From NCBI RefSeq assembly GCF_022601875.1, contig NZ_JAKVIP010000010.1, positions 1-64,000 of the forward strand: DNA of 64,000 nt. The letters are read 5' to 3'. The stretch is from Chryseobacterium sp. SSA4.19. GTDB lineage: Bacteria > Bacteroidota > Bacteroidia > Flavobacteriales > Weeksellaceae. Both the position numbers and the translations under genes were made by a program. Of this stretch, positions 32,998 through 45,161 are shown piece by piece. Numbering within the stretch: the stretch's first letter is position 1; each line of letters starts with the position of its first letter. Under the pieces are notes generated by a model. It made no database searches. It had not been told where the DNA came from and saw only the letters and a list, made by a program, of their open reading frames with translations.

Positions 32998-34698
32998 ATG
33001 CAATTATCAGAACAGGAAATCATTAGAAGAGAAAAGCTGAATAAGCTTGTTGAAATGGGGATCAACGCATTCCCTGCGGAAGAGTATACCATTACAGATA
33101 CCACTGAATCTATAAAACAGGATTTCGCAGAAAGTAAACAGGTAAAGATCGCCGGCAGACTGATGTCGAGAAGAATTCAGGGAAAAGCTTCTTTTGCTGA
33201 ATTGCAGGATTCTACAGGAAAGATTCAGGTATATTTCAACAGAGACGAAATCTGTACGGGAGAAGATAAAACCTTATATAATGAAGTGTATAAGCATCTT
33301 TTGGATATCGGTGATATCATCGGTATTGAAGGCGAGCTGTTTACCACACAGGTAGGAGAAATGACGGTTTTAGTGAAAAACTTTACGCTTCTTACAAAAT
33401 CTTTACGGCCTCTTCCACAAGCTAAAACCGATGAAAACGGAGTGGTGCATGATGCATTCAATGATCCTGAATTACGATACAGACAGCGTTATGTAGACTT
33501 AACGGTAAATCCTCAGGTGAAAGAAGTTTTTGTGAAAAGAACAAAACTGTTCAACGCCATGAGAACCTTCTTTAATGACGCAGGGTATTTTGAAGTGGAA
33601 ACCCCGATCTTACAGTCGATTCCCGGAGGTGCTGCGGCAAGGCCGTTCATCACACACCATAATGCTCTGGATATTCCGTTGTACTTAAGAATTGCCAATG
33701 AATTATATCTGAAAAGACTGATCGTCGGCGGTTTTGACGGAGTATACGAATTCTCAAAAAACTTCAGGAATGAAGGGATGGACAGAACGCACAACCCAGA
33801 ATTTACTGCCATGGAAATCTATGTAGCCTATAAAGATTACAACTGGATGATGGATTTTACGGAGAAGCTGTTAGAATTCTGTGCGGTTCAGGTCAACGGA
33901 ACAACAAAAGCTACTTTCGGTGAATATGAGGTTGATTTTAAAGCACCGTATGAAAGAATATCCATGACGGATGCCATCCTGAAATTCACAGGTTTCGATA
34001 TTACAGGAAAGACTGAGCAGGAGTTATTCGATTTTGCGAAATCAATCGGGATTGAAGTAAACGGAACGATGGGCAAAGGAAAATTAATCGATGAAATTTT
34101 CGGTGAAAAATGTGAAGGGAACTTTATCCAACCGACTTTTATTACCGATTACCCGGTTGAAATGTCACCTTTAACCAAAAAACACAGAAGCAAAGAGGGT
34201 TTAACCGAGCGTTTTGAATTGATGGTTTGTGGTAAGGAAATTGCGAACGCCTATTCTGAGCTTAATGACCCGATTGATCAGAGAGAGCGTTTTGAAGAAC
34301 AGTTAAAATTGGCTGAAAAAGGAGATGATGAAGCCGGGCAGTTCATTGATGAAGACTTCTTAAGAGCTTTGGAATACGGGATGCCGCCAACTTCAGGGTT
34401 GGGAATCGGAATGGACAGACTGATTATGTTCTTAACAAATAATGCCTCCATACAGGAAGTGTTATTCTTCCCTCAGATGAAACCTGAAAAAACAGTTCCG
34501 CAAATTGAACTGGGTGAGGATGAAAAAGTAATTCTTGAGATTTTAAATTCCCAGGAAGAGGCAATGCCTTTGGCAGAAGTAAAAGAAAGAAGTCAATTAT
34601 CCGGAAAGAAATGGGATAAAGCATCTAAAACTTTAACAAAGAATAACTTGGTAAAAGTGGAGAAAATTGATGAAAATGTTTTGATGAAATTGGCGTAA
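32998..34698 (+). CDS. lysS: Lysyl-tRNA synthetase, class II
   Basis: 566 residues. OB-fold anticodon-binding domain about 50-150 (GRLMSRRIQGKASFAELQD). Class II catalytic core: motif 1 near GYFEVETPILQSIPGGAAARPF, motif 2 FRNEGMDRTHNPEFTAMEIY, motif 3 GLGIGMDRL. Beyond the usual ~505 residues of E. coli LysS it has a ~60-residue C-terminal extension (EDEKVILEIL...KERSQLSGKKWDKASKTL), winged-helix-like and apparently common in flavobacteria. Confidence 0.96.
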   Translation: MQLSEQEIIRREKLNKLVEMGINAFPAEEYTITDTTESIKQDFAESKQVKIAGRLMSRRIQGKASFAELQDSTGKIQVYFNRDEICTGEDKTLYNEVYKHLLDIGDIIGIEGELFTTQVGEMTVLVKNFTLLTKSLRPLPQAKTDENGVVHDAFNDPELRYRQRYVDLTVNPQVKEVFVKRTKLFNAMRTFFNDAGYFEVETPILQSIPGGAAARPFITHHNALDIPLYLRIANELYLKRLIVGGFDGVYEFSKNFRNEGMDRTHNPEFTAMEIYVAYKDYNWMMDFTEKLLEFCAVQVNGTTKATFGEYEVDFKAPYERISMTDAILKFTGFDITGKTEQELFDFAKSIGIEVNGTMGKGKLIDEIFGEKCEGNFIQPTFITDYPVEMSPLTKKHRSKEGLTERFELMVCGKEIANAYSELNDPIDQRERFEEQLKLAEKGDDEAGQFIDEDFLRALEYGMPPTSGLGIGMDRLIMFLTNNASIQEVLFFPQMKPEKTVPQIELGEDEKVILEILNSQEEAMPLAEVKERSQLSGKKWDKASKTLTKNNLVKVEKIDENVLMKLA

Positions 34699-34722
34699 TC
34701 CGATTGATCTCATCTTAATTAT

Positions 34723-34758
34723 AAAAATCCTCTGCAGTGTAAAGCTGCAGAGGATTTT
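34723..34758. terminator. Bidirectional terminator between lysS and cydB
   Basis: 14-bp stem AAAATCCTCTGCAG / CTGCAGAGGATTTT with a 7-base loop; serves both convergent genes. Confidence 0.9.
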
Positions 34759-34779
34759 GTTTGAATATAGAGTTTATTT

Positions 34780-35823
34780 TTACCTAATGGGTGTTTCAGG
34801 TTTTGCTGTATTTTTTAATTGCCTTCTCTGTTTGCTGAATGAAAGCATCAGATAAAATAAAAACGGCAGAATGAATACAGAACCTAACATCAAAGCCCAG
34901 CCTAGTGCAGTAATGGTTTTGGGTGCTGCTACATGCTCAAGTAAAGAAAGGTGCTGTCCATTGGCGAACAGGATAATATTGGGATTATGCTGATATGTTG
35001 CTGCCACCAGGATCATGATTACCTGAAATCCGGCTAAAGCCCTTACGGGAAGAAGCTTCCCCGTATGCATTGCTTTAAGAATTAATCCTAAACAAATTGT
35101 GGCAAAAGCGGTTGCCATAATTCCGAGAGGTTTGGAAAATACCCACATCAGCAGAGGGATATCGGAAAAATGAGCCGTCAAAAAAACCAAAAGTCCCGTC
35201 ACGACTACAAAAATCATGGTTTGTTTCGATTTTTTAATCATTAATCTTAATTCCATACGGTCTATGGTTTCCCGCAGCGCAAAGATGGATGCAAGATAAG
35301 CGCAAATGGCTACGGTAAATAATCCTACGCTTACGCCAAACCAGTTTAGCCAGCTGAAAATATATAAATCTAAAAAGCTTTTTGCATACGGATTGATAGA
35401 ATGCGAAACTGTTGCAGCAGCAATTAATCCTAAAAAAAAGGGAGTCAGCAGACTTGAAAAATAAAAAATCTGGGTATACACATGTTGCCATTGATCTTCC
35501 ACCGCATCATAATGCCTGAACGTAAAAGCAGTTCCTCTGGCGATAATTCCGATAAGCATTAAAACCAATGGAATATGAAGATAAGTGGAAAGAGTAGTGT
35601 AAATTTCCGGAAAACCGACGAAAAGTATAACGATTGCAATAATCAGCCACATATGGTTGGCTTCCCAGACCGGCGCAATAGATTCATACATAATAGTCTG
35701 TGTCTTGGGACGGTTTTTTTCTTTGGTGAAAAGTTCTACAATCCCGGCCCCGAAATCAGCTCCGCCTAGAATCACATATAGACAGATAGACAGCCAGAGA
35801 AAACCGATAACAACATATATCAT
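34780..35823 (-). CDS. cydB: Cytochrome bd oxidase subunit II CydB
   Basis: 347 residues, about eight to nine membrane helices. N-terminal WLSICLYVILGGADFGAGIVEL and YESIAPVWEANHMWLIIAIVILF are the CydB signatures. Overlaps the end of cydA by four bases. With CydA it forms the quinol-oxidising bd-type terminal oxidase used at low oxygen. No CydX-like small frame was found downstream. Confidence 0.94.
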   Translation of the reverse strand: MIYVVIGFLWLSICLYVILGGADFGAGIVELFTKEKNRPKTQTIMYESIAPVWEANHMWLIIAIVILFVGFPEIYTTLSTYLHIPLVLMLIGIIARGTAFTFRHYDAVEDQWQHVYTQIFYFSSLLTPFFLGLIAAATVSHSINPYAKSFLDLYIFSWLNWFGVSVGLFTVAICAYLASIFALRETIDRMELRLMIKKSKQTMIFVVVTGLLVFLTAHFSDIPLLMWVFSKPLGIMATAFATICLGLILKAMHTGKLLPVRALAGFQVIMILVAATYQHNPNIILFANGQHLSLLEHVAAPKTITALGWALMLGSVFILPFLFYLMLSFSKQRRQLKNTAKPETPIR

Positions 35824-37163
35824 GATTTCTTATTTTTAAGGTTATATTGAGGATCGGTTGGGTCATACAGTCTGGGAACCATTTGTATTTGCCTGTTCAG
35901 AAGAAAGATGATTACACAGGATAATGAAACAAATACAGCGGTGAAAAAATAAAATGAATACTGTATTCCCGGCATGGGTGTTACGGCATCAACGGTTCTC
36001 ATAATCCCATAAATGATCCATGGCTGCCTGCCTACTTCCGTTACCGTCCAGCCTGCTTCCAAAGCAATATATCCGAAGGGCGTAGCGATTAAAAATGTTT
36101 TTAGCAGCCAGTTCTTATTTAGCCATTTCTTTCTGAAAAATACGGCATACACATAAATGCCTCCAATGATAATCATTACCACACCAAAGAAAATCATAAT
36201 CTGAAATGCATAATGGACAACCGCTACCGGCGGCCATTCGTCCTTAGGAAAGTCATTTAATCCTTTTACTTCATGATTAAAATCGTTGGAGACCAGAAAG
36301 CTTAATACTTTAGGTATTTTGATTGCATATTTCAGTTCGCCTTTGTTTTCATCAGGAATTCCGCCAATCACAAAAGGTGCCCCTTTTTCTGTTTTAAAAT
36401 GGGCTTCCATAGCAGCTAATTTAATAGGTTGGCGTTCTGCTACTGATTTAGCGGCAACATCACCACTCAAAGGTGCTCCGAATGCTCCGATCAAAGCAAA
36501 TCCGGCAGCAATCCTGAAGGCTTTGGTGTGAAATTCAACATTCTTTTTTTTCATAATCAGATAAGCGTGTACGCCTGCAACTGCAAAACCGGTGGCACAA
36601 AAAGCAGCTACAGTCATGTGTAGAGCCTGCGGAAACCATGCATCATTAAACATAGCTTTTATAGGATCTATATTCAGGTATTGTCCATTGATATAATCAA
36701 ATCCTGCAGGAGAATTCATCCAGGCATTGGCTGCTACCACCAGGATTCCTGAAGCTAGTCCGCTTAAACCCACCAGAAAACCGCAAAACCAATGAAACCA
36801 TTTGTTGAAACGGTCCCAGCCGTACAAAAAAAAGCCGATGGCAATTGCTTCAATAAAAAATGCGGTTCCTTCCAGTGAAAATGGCATTCCAAAAATCGGC
36901 CCGGCATGCTTCATAAATTGCGGCCACAGTAATCCCAACTCAAACGACAGCATGGTTCCGGAAACAGCTCCGGTAGCAAACAGAATCGCCACTCCTTTGC
37001 TCCATACTTTGGTAAGACCTTTATAAATCTCATTTTTAGTTTTTAAATATTTCCAGTGGGCAAAAGCCATCAAAAAAGGCATGACCATGCCGACACATGA
37101 AAAAATGATGTGGAAACCAAGTGACATCGCCATTTGTGCACGGGCGGCGAGAAAATCATCCAT
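35820..37163 (-). CDS. cydA: Cytochrome bd oxidase subunit I CydA
   Basis: 447 residues with about nine membrane helices. Heme ligand region MAMSLGFHIIFSCVG at the N-terminus and the quinol-site GRQPW within TEVGRQPWIIYG are conserved. The Q-loop is short, giving 447 rather than ~520 residues: the S-class bd oxidase. Transcribed first, then cydB. Confidence 0.95.
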   Translation of the reverse strand: MDDFLAARAQMAMSLGFHIIFSCVGMVMPFLMAFAHWKYLKTKNEIYKGLTKVWSKGVAILFATGAVSGTMLSFELGLLWPQFMKHAGPIFGMPFSLEGTAFFIEAIAIGFFLYGWDRFNKWFHWFCGFLVGLSGLASGILVVAANAWMNSPAGFDYINGQYLNIDPIKAMFNDAWFPQALHMTVAAFCATGFAVAGVHAYLIMKKKNVEFHTKAFRIAAGFALIGAFGAPLSGDVAAKSVAERQPIKLAAMEAHFKTEKGAPFVIGGIPDENKGELKYAIKIPKVLSFLVSNDFNHEVKGLNDFPKDEWPPVAVVHYAFQIMIFFGVVMIIIGGIYVYAVFFRKKWLNKNWLLKTFLIATPFGYIALEAGWTVTEVGRQPWIIYGIMRTVDAVTPMPGIQYSFYFFTAVFVSLSCVIIFLLNRQIQMVPRLYDPTDPQYNLKNKKS

Positions 37164-39325
<2,162 letters not shown>

Positions 39326-39351
39326 TTGAATTTTTAAAATATAAAATTAAG

Positions 39352-39377
39352 AGACTTCAGAAATGAAGTCTTTTTTT
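39352..39377 (+). terminator. gyrB terminator
   Basis: AGACTTCA-GAAA-TGAAGTCT followed by a T-run, a textbook intrinsic terminator 26 bp past the stop. Confidence 0.92.
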
Positions 39378-39497
39378 GTTTATACTGTCAATATGATATT
39401 TTGAAGGTATAAACTTAGAAAAAGACAAGTTACATTGCAATTCTTTATAAAATTTGCGTTCATCAAAAATTAATTTTAACATTTATTAAGATTTCAT

Positions 39498-39505
39498 TAC
39501 TTTTG
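39498..39505 (+). promoter_or_regulatory. -7 element TACTTTTG of the DUF3857 pair
   Basis: TAnnTTTG match 16 bp before the ATG at 39522; no clear -33. Confidence 0.45.
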
Positions 39506-39521
39506 CTAAATTTTAAAAACC

Positions 39522-41414
39522 ATGATGAAAATCCTCTTCATTGGAGCACTTTCTATCGCTTCATTATATTACTCACAGAACTTTCCGGTTTCTTCCATTC
39601 CTGAAAACTTAAAGAAAAATGCCAATATGGTTATCAGAAAGGATTTTACAACGATCCAGATCAATAAAATAGATGATATAAAATACCAGTATTATACAGC
39701 AAAAACCGTTCTTAACAAAGATGGTGGTTCAGATGCACAGGTTTTCATTCCTTATGAAAAAGGCGATAATATTTCTGACGTAAAAGTTTATATCTATGAT
39801 GAATCCGGAAAAAAAATAAAATCATATTCAAAATCGGATTTCGGAGATTTTGCAAATAACAGCCAGGGGACATTTTATTCGGATAACCGGATCATGTCGT
39901 TGTCGTATACTCCTACACAATATCCTTATACGGTTGAGTTTTCCTATCAGATCGGAGATGAAAATACTGTTTTTTTACCGGACTTTTTGCCTTTCAGATC
40001 GACGAATGTTTCGTTAGAAGAATCTCAGATGAAAATAATCAATAAATCCGGGATAGAGCTTAAAACGAAAACCTATCCGTCAAAATATAATTATGCTTCT
40101 GTCATTGAAATTGAAAATGCAGGTGAAAAGCTATATTCTTATAAAAATGTTCCTGCAATAGACAATGCCGGCCTGTTGCCACAGCCTGAAAAGATTCTGC
40201 CTAAAGTAAGTTTTGCTTTAACACGGTTTAATCTGGAGGGCAAACAGGGAACCATCAGCAGTTGGAAAGATTTCGGAATATGGTATTATCAGAGTATCTT
40301 ACAGCCTGTTTTTGTATCTACGCCTTCTATCAAAGCAGAAGTGGCCGCTTTAAATTTGCAGGGGAGCACAGAAGAAAAAGTAAAAAAGCTGTATCAGCAC
40401 ATGCAGAGTAAGACGAGATATATCTTTGTTGCTCTTGGAATTGGAGGATGGCAGCCGATGTTGCCGGATGAAGTACAGAAAAAAGGGTACGGTGACTGTA
40501 AAGGTTTGACAACCTATATGAAAACATTATTAGATGAAGCAGGAATTCCGTCCTATTATTGTACAATCAATTCCGGTCCTTCAAAAATCTCTTTTGATCC
40601 TGATTTTCCTAAAATGGGCGGGAATCATATTATTTTAATGGTGCCAACCGAAAAAGGAAATATCTGGCTGGAGAATACATCCCAACAGATTGCTTTTAAT
40701 CATTTGAGCTATACCACAACTGACAGGAATGTCCTTCTGGTAAAAAAGGATGGAATTGATGTTATCGATACACCTTCCTATTCTGCGGAACAGAGTAAAG
40801 AGAAGCAGGTTCTCAATATTAAACTGAATGAAGACAACACGATATCAGGAGAAGGGAAATTTTCATACACCGGCATCCAATATGATAACAATTTATTTTT
40901 GGCCTCACTGTCCCCAAAAGAAAGAAATGAATCAGTGAAAAACATGTTTGATGTTTTACATTTCGAAAAAGCTGAAATTAAAAATTTTCTTAATGACAGA
41001 GATAATGCTGTTGCAAAATATGATCTTGATTTTAAAGCGAATAATTATTCTAAAAATGCAGGAAGCAGCATTATTTTCAGGGCTGTGCCTATTTATGCGA
41101 ATAACATTTATAAAACCGATGAAAACAGAGATTTGCCTTTTGAGCTGAGACAGTCTTTTGAAGACGAATATGAAATCAGCTTTGCCCTTCCTAAAAATTA
41201 TAAAATAGACGAAATTCCTGATAATGTTACTCTTAATTCTGAGTTTGGATCATACAAATTAAGCTTTGTAAAAAATGGTGATGAACTAAAAGTGAATAGA
41301 ACCATTAAAATCAATAAAGGTCTTTACCCAAAAGAAAAATACAACGATTACATTAATTTCAGAAAAAAAACAATTAATACCGATAATTCAAAAATTTTAA
41401 TTTCTAAAATCTAA
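39522..41414 (+). CDS. DUF3857 / transglutaminase-like exported protein, catalytic triad largely kept
   Basis: 630 residues. Signal peptide ending SLYYSQ near residue 19. DUF3857 beta-domain about 55-215, then a transglutaminase-like core 280-390 with Cys 326 in GYGDCKGLTTYMKTLL, His 369 in GGNHIILMV and Glu/Asn in the third position (WLENTSQ, 384-385). C-terminal beta-rich domain. Such proteins are exported in Bacteroidota and may cleave or crosslink peptides; substrate unknown. Two bp ahead of a paralogue. Confidence 0.8.
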   Translation: MMKILFIGALSIASLYYSQNFPVSSIPENLKKNANMVIRKDFTTIQINKIDDIKYQYYTAKTVLNKDGGSDAQVFIPYEKGDNISDVKVYIYDESGKKIKSYSKSDFGDFANNSQGTFYSDNRIMSLSYTPTQYPYTVEFSYQIGDENTVFLPDFLPFRSTNVSLEESQMKIINKSGIELKTKTYPSKYNYASVIEIENAGEKLYSYKNVPAIDNAGLLPQPEKILPKVSFALTRFNLEGKQGTISSWKDFGIWYYQSILQPVFVSTPSIKAEVAALNLQGSTEEKVKKLYQHMQSKTRYIFVALGIGGWQPMLPDEVQKKGYGDCKGLTTYMKTLLDEAGIPSYYCTINSGPSKISFDPDFPKMGGNHIILMVPTEKGNIWLENTSQQIAFNHLSYTTTDRNVLLVKKDGIDVIDTPSYSAEQSKEKQVLNIKLNEDNTISGEGKFSYTGIQYDNNLFLASLSPKERNESVKNMFDVLHFEKAEIKNFLNDRDNAVAKYDLDFKANNYSKNAGSSIIFRAVPIYANNIYKTDENRDLPFELRQSFEDEYEISFALPKNYKIDEIPDNVTLNSEFGSYKLSFVKNGDELKVNRTIKINKGLYPKEKYNDYINFRKKTINTDNSKILISKI

Positions 41415-41415
41415 C

Positions 41416-43347
41416 ATGAAAAAAATACTATTTCTGGCTCTGTGTTCAATACATTTTATTTTTATTGAGGCACAGAAACATCAGTTCCTGGAAACTCCTA
41501 AATTCAATGATGCAGATTTAACGAAACAAAAATCAGCTTTAGACGAAAATGCACCTGCAGAAATTTTATATAAATCTACGCATTTCAGCATTGATAACAA
41601 TACCGGTTTACTCGTTAAAAAATCTTTTTGCAGAGTTAAAATTTATGATAAAGACAAAGCTGAAGACTGGCTGAATCTTGAGGTCCATCTTTACGAGAAT
41701 GGAAGCAATCGTGAAACACTTTCTAAGATAAAAGCTTTTACCTATAACCTTGAAAACGGAACTTCCGCTGCGACAAAAGTAGATAAAAGTTCAAAGTACA
41801 AGAGTAAAGAAAGCAAATATGTTTCGATCACCAAATTTGCCTTTCCTAACGTAAAAAACGGTTCAGTTATCGAATATCAATATGAAATAAGCTCACCTTT
41901 TCTGTTTATCGTACCTGAAATTTTAATTGAATCTGATATTCCTTCATTATATACGGAATATGTTCTGGATAACCCTTCAAACATTTCTTATAATGTGAAT
42001 TATACAGGTTCTCTGAATCCTAAATATAGAGAAGTTGATGAAAGAACCTTGTACGGAGTAAGCTGCCGGACATATAGGTTTGGCTATGAAAATCTAAAAG
42101 GTTTTAAGACCGAAAAGTTTATCAATAACGACAGAAATTACCGTACAAAAATAAGTGCAGAACTCCATTCTACCAACTTCAGGGAGCTGAAGCTGTATTC
42201 ATCATCTTGGGAACAAATTAAGCAACGGCTTTACGAAAATGAAGATTTTGGCGGAGAATTAAAGAAAACAAAACTGGCAAAAGAAAACATGCCCGCTGGA
42301 ATTTCAGGACTAACGGATGAAATTGCGAAAGCAAATGCCATTTTTAATTATGTTAAAAATACGTTTACATGGAATAAGGACAGAGGACTTTATACAGAAG
42401 ACGGAATAAAAAAGATGATTGAAACAAAAACTGGAAATGCCGCAGAGATTAATCTTTTTCTGGTGATGATGCTCCGTGAAGCGGGAATTAAAGCAGATCC
42501 GCTTGCGATTTCTACTGTAAGTAACGGAATTATTAATATTTCATCTCCTAATGTTTCCCATATGAACTTTGTGATAGCAGCGATACAGACAAAAGACGGC
42601 TTCCATTTGTATGATGCCACAACAAAGCAATCTTCAATGGATCAGTTGCCTCCAAGAGACTGGAACCAGTTCGGCATTTTAATGGCTAAAGAAAAAGTAG
42701 AGCAGTTATCAATGATCAATGCTAAAACAAGCTTTACTTATCTTACGGCAGAAGCAAAAATTAATGATGACGGAAGTATTTCTGGGACATATTCCGACAG
42801 GGATACGGGAACTTATGCCATGTTTGTCAAAGAAAATTATGATGACAATGCTGATAAATACAAAAAACAATACAAAGAAAATTTTGCCATAGATTTTACC
42901 GGCATTGACTCTAAAGTATTGGAGAACGGTGACTTTGAAAGTACCATGAAATTTTCTTCTGAAAACCTGATTGATAAGATAGGAAAAAAAATGATTATCA
43001 ATCCGATGTTGTTCCTGAGTAAAAGTTCAAATGAATTTGATCAGACAGAAGAACGAAAATACCTGATCGATTTTACATCTCCTTTTACAAGAGTGAAGAA
43101 AATAGTCCTTGAAATTCCTGAAGGCTATACCATTGAAGAGATGCCTAAGAACAAGAAGATAGTGACGGACGATAAAGAAATCGAGTACAGTTACATGGCA
43201 GAGCAAAAAGGTAGAACGATAGAAGTTATTTCTACCACAAAAATTCTGAGTCCGAATTATCCTAAGGAATATTACCCGGCATTCAGACAGATCTGGGGAG
43301 TTGCTTCCAAACAGGAAAATCAGGTAATCAGTTTAGTAAAAAAATAA
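41416..43347 (+). CDS. DUF3857 / transglutaminase-like paralogue lacking the catalytic Cys
   Basis: 643 residues. Signal peptide ending FIEAQ near residue 20. Same layout as its neighbour: DUF3857 domain and transglutaminase-like fold at about 300-405. Where the neighbour has GDCKG this protein has GNAAE, so the nucleophile is Ala 342, while His 382 (VSHMNF) and Asp 400 (LYDATTK) remain. Probably a non-catalytic partner. The two-base gap implies joint expression and perhaps a complex. Confidence 0.8.
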   Translation: MKKILFLALCSIHFIFIEAQKHQFLETPKFNDADLTKQKSALDENAPAEILYKSTHFSIDNNTGLLVKKSFCRVKIYDKDKAEDWLNLEVHLYENGSNRETLSKIKAFTYNLENGTSAATKVDKSSKYKSKESKYVSITKFAFPNVKNGSVIEYQYEISSPFLFIVPEILIESDIPSLYTEYVLDNPSNISYNVNYTGSLNPKYREVDERTLYGVSCRTYRFGYENLKGFKTEKFINNDRNYRTKISAELHSTNFRELKLYSSSWEQIKQRLYENEDFGGELKKTKLAKENMPAGISGLTDEIAKANAIFNYVKNTFTWNKDRGLYTEDGIKKMIETKTGNAAEINLFLVMMLREAGIKADPLAISTVSNGIINISSPNVSHMNFVIAAIQTKDGFHLYDATTKQSSMDQLPPRDWNQFGILMAKEKVEQLSMINAKTSFTYLTAEAKINDDGSISGTYSDRDTGTYAMFVKENYDDNADKYKKQYKENFAIDFTGIDSKVLENGDFESTMKFSSENLIDKIGKKMIINPMLFLSKSSNEFDQTEERKYLIDFTSPFTRVKKIVLEIPEGYTIEEMPKNKKIVTDDKEIEYSYMAEQKGRTIEVISTTKILSPNYPKEYYPAFRQIWGVASKQENQVISLVKK

Positions 43348-43372
43348 AACTGAAAATTTTCGAAAAAGCTTT

Positions 43373-43404
43373 AAAACCATTCATTTTTTGAATGGTTTTT
43401 GCAT
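43373..43404 (+). terminator. Terminator after the DUF3857 pair
   Basis: AAAACCATTCA / TGAATGGTTTTT with a TTTTT loop. Confidence 0.8.
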
Positions 43405-43422
43405 GTAACAAACAAAACCAGA

Positions 43423-44250
43423 ATGATGAAAAATACCTTTGCAATCTTAGCGTTATCTTGTTTATTAGTTTTTTCAGCATGCAAGAAATCTGAAGTTGAG
43501 ACAAATGTTGATAAAACTGAGAAAAATCTACATAAAAATTTTACAATAGACTCTGTAAAAGTAAATGATTCTATTCAGCTCAGCGACTCTTTGAAAGTAA
43601 GGTTTTTTTCAAAAATGCTGGTCTTTCCTGGTATTAAAGATAGAAAACTGCTGGACAGTATTTATTTTGGAGATAAAAATATCCGGGCTTTTTCAAAAGC
43701 CGGACTTCAGGCCTTGCTTGAAAAAAGAAAAAATGATTATTTCAATAAAGCCAGGAAAGATTCGAAAGACTTTCTTTCAGACCTTACATTTTCTCAGGAA
43801 TGGTATTCTGACACAGGCATGAATGTGAAATCAAACATCAATGACTATCTTCACATCCAATATGTATGGGGATCCTACGAAGGCGGAGCACATGACAATT
43901 ATGGATTTTCAGAAAGAGTATTTGATCTTAAAAACAATAAGAAAGTAGAATTGAAAGATATTACCTCTTTGTCTGAAAGCAAGCTACAAGGTTTATTAAT
44001 GAAAAATATAAATAAAATAAACAGCGACACTACGGATGGAAACGGACAGGTAAACAATTCAGAAATGCTTCTGGTTGAAGTGATTCCGGTAACTGAAAAT
44101 TTTTATTTTGATGGGAAAAGCCTGTATTTTCACTACAGTCCTTATGAAATAGCAGCTTTTGCAGCCGGTGATATTACCATTCCGGTTTCATGGCAGGAGC
44201 TTCAGGGTACTTTGAATCCTGCTTTTAAAGAAAGAATGAAAATTAATTAA
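43423..44250 (+). CDS. DUF3298/RsiV-like lipoprotein
   Basis: About 275 residues from the ATG at 43423 (or 43426). Lipoprotein signal LLVFSACKK. Conserved features: HIQYVWGSYEGGAHDNYG and a C-terminal FYFDGKSLYFHYSPYEIAAFAAGDITIPVSW, the DUF4163-DUF3298 arrangement seen in RsiV and PdaC. RsiV binds lysozyme; no anti-sigma domain is present here, so only the extracellular module is shared. Function otherwise unknown. Confidence 0.8.
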   Translation: MMKNTFAILALSCLLVFSACKKSEVETNVDKTEKNLHKNFTIDSVKVNDSIQLSDSLKVRFFSKMLVFPGIKDRKLLDSIYFGDKNIRAFSKAGLQALLEKRKNDYFNKARKDSKDFLSDLTFSQEWYSDTGMNVKSNINDYLHIQYVWGSYEGGAHDNYGFSERVFDLKNNKKVELKDITSLSESKLQGLLMKNINKINSDTTDGNGQVNNSEMLLVEVIPVTENFYFDGKSLYFHYSPYEIAAFAAGDITIPVSWQELQGTLNPAFKERMKIN

Positions 44251-44254
44251 TATT

Positions 44255-44284
44255 AATGCTTCCGGATCCGGAAGCATTTTTTAA
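44255..44284 (+). terminator. Terminator between the DUF3298 gene and the lipid-kinase gene
   Basis: Perfect palindrome AATGCTTCCGGATCCGGAAG plus CATT, followed by TTTTTTA. It ends about ten bases before the next ATG. Confidence 0.8.
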
Positions 44285-44294
44285 TTTTGTGTCA

Positions 44295-45146
44295 ATGGAA
44301 AAAGTTGCTTTTATCATCAATCCTTTTTCGGCAAAGAAAAACTATCAGCCGTTTCTCAATGAACTGAAAATGAAGGTGGGAAATCCTTTGTATTATATTT
44401 CAGAATCTATTTTGGGAACAGACGAATTTATTCAGGCGCATCTTAATGATGTGGATGTTTTTGTCGCTATTGGCGGCGATGGTACGATATCAACTGTAGC
44501 ACGTAACTTGATTAACACCGATAAAATTCTGGCTATTTTTCCGGCCGGCTCCGGTAACGGCTTTTCCAATGAAACAAAATTCAGTAAAAACCTGAATGAA
44601 CTGCTGGAGAAACTTCATGCAAAAAAATATAAGAAAATTGATACTTTTACGGTGAACGGACGTCTTTCTATCAATGTCTCCGGTACGGGATTCGACGGAA
44701 AAGTCGTAAAAGAATTTGAAAAAACAACCCGCGGGTTTAAAAATTATATCAAAGTTTCTCTAAAAACATTTTTCAGCTATAAACCTATAAAAGTTAAATT
44801 TTTTGACGAAAAATACCAGTCATACAACGGGAAATATCTGATGGTCAGTATTGCAAATACAAGGCAATTCGGTAATCATGCATATATTGCACCGCATGCA
44901 AGCAAAAGTGATGGTCTTGTAGATATGGTCCTGGTTAAAAAATTTCCTTTGAGATACTCGGCACTTTTTGCTTTCAGGATGTTCACAAAAAAACTGAAAG
45001 ATGACGATTATATCACTTATCTTCCTGTTTCAGAAGTTGAATTTAAAGTGAATACTAAAAACTGGCATCTTGATGGTGAATTCAATAAGCTCAAATCACC
45101 CATTCATATTAAAGTGCAGCCTTCCAGCCTTAATATTTTAATTTAG
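44295..45146 (+). CDS. Diacylglycerol/lipid kinase family protein
   Basis: 283 residues from the ATG at 44295; an upstream in-frame ATG overlaps a terminator hairpin and was rejected. DAGK catalytic (LCB5/YegS) fold: AFIINPFSAKKN, VAIGGDGTISTVARNLI with the GGDGT nucleotide motif, FPAGSGNGFSNE, and NVSGTGFDGKVV. C-terminal LDGEF strand typical. Phosphorylates a membrane lipid or sphingoid base; exact substrate not readable. Confidence 0.87.
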   Translation: MEKVAFIINPFSAKKNYQPFLNELKMKVGNPLYYISESILGTDEFIQAHLNDVDVFVAIGGDGTISTVARNLINTDKILAIFPAGSGNGFSNETKFSKNLNELLEKLHAKKYKKIDTFTVNGRLSINVSGTGFDGKVVKEFEKTTRGFKNYIKVSLKTFFSYKPIKVKFFDEKYQSYNGKYLMVSIANTRQFGNHAYIAPHASKSDGLVDMVLVKKFPLRYSALFAFRMFTKKLKDDDYITYLPVSEVEFKVNTKNWHLDGEFNKLKSPIHIKVQPSSLNILI

Positions 45147-45161
45147 AAGTTAGATTTTTAT

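Noticed and set aside
34700-34780. A CydX-like small subunit gene after cydB
   Set aside because: The gap holds only the bidirectional terminator; no short membrane-helix frame was found.
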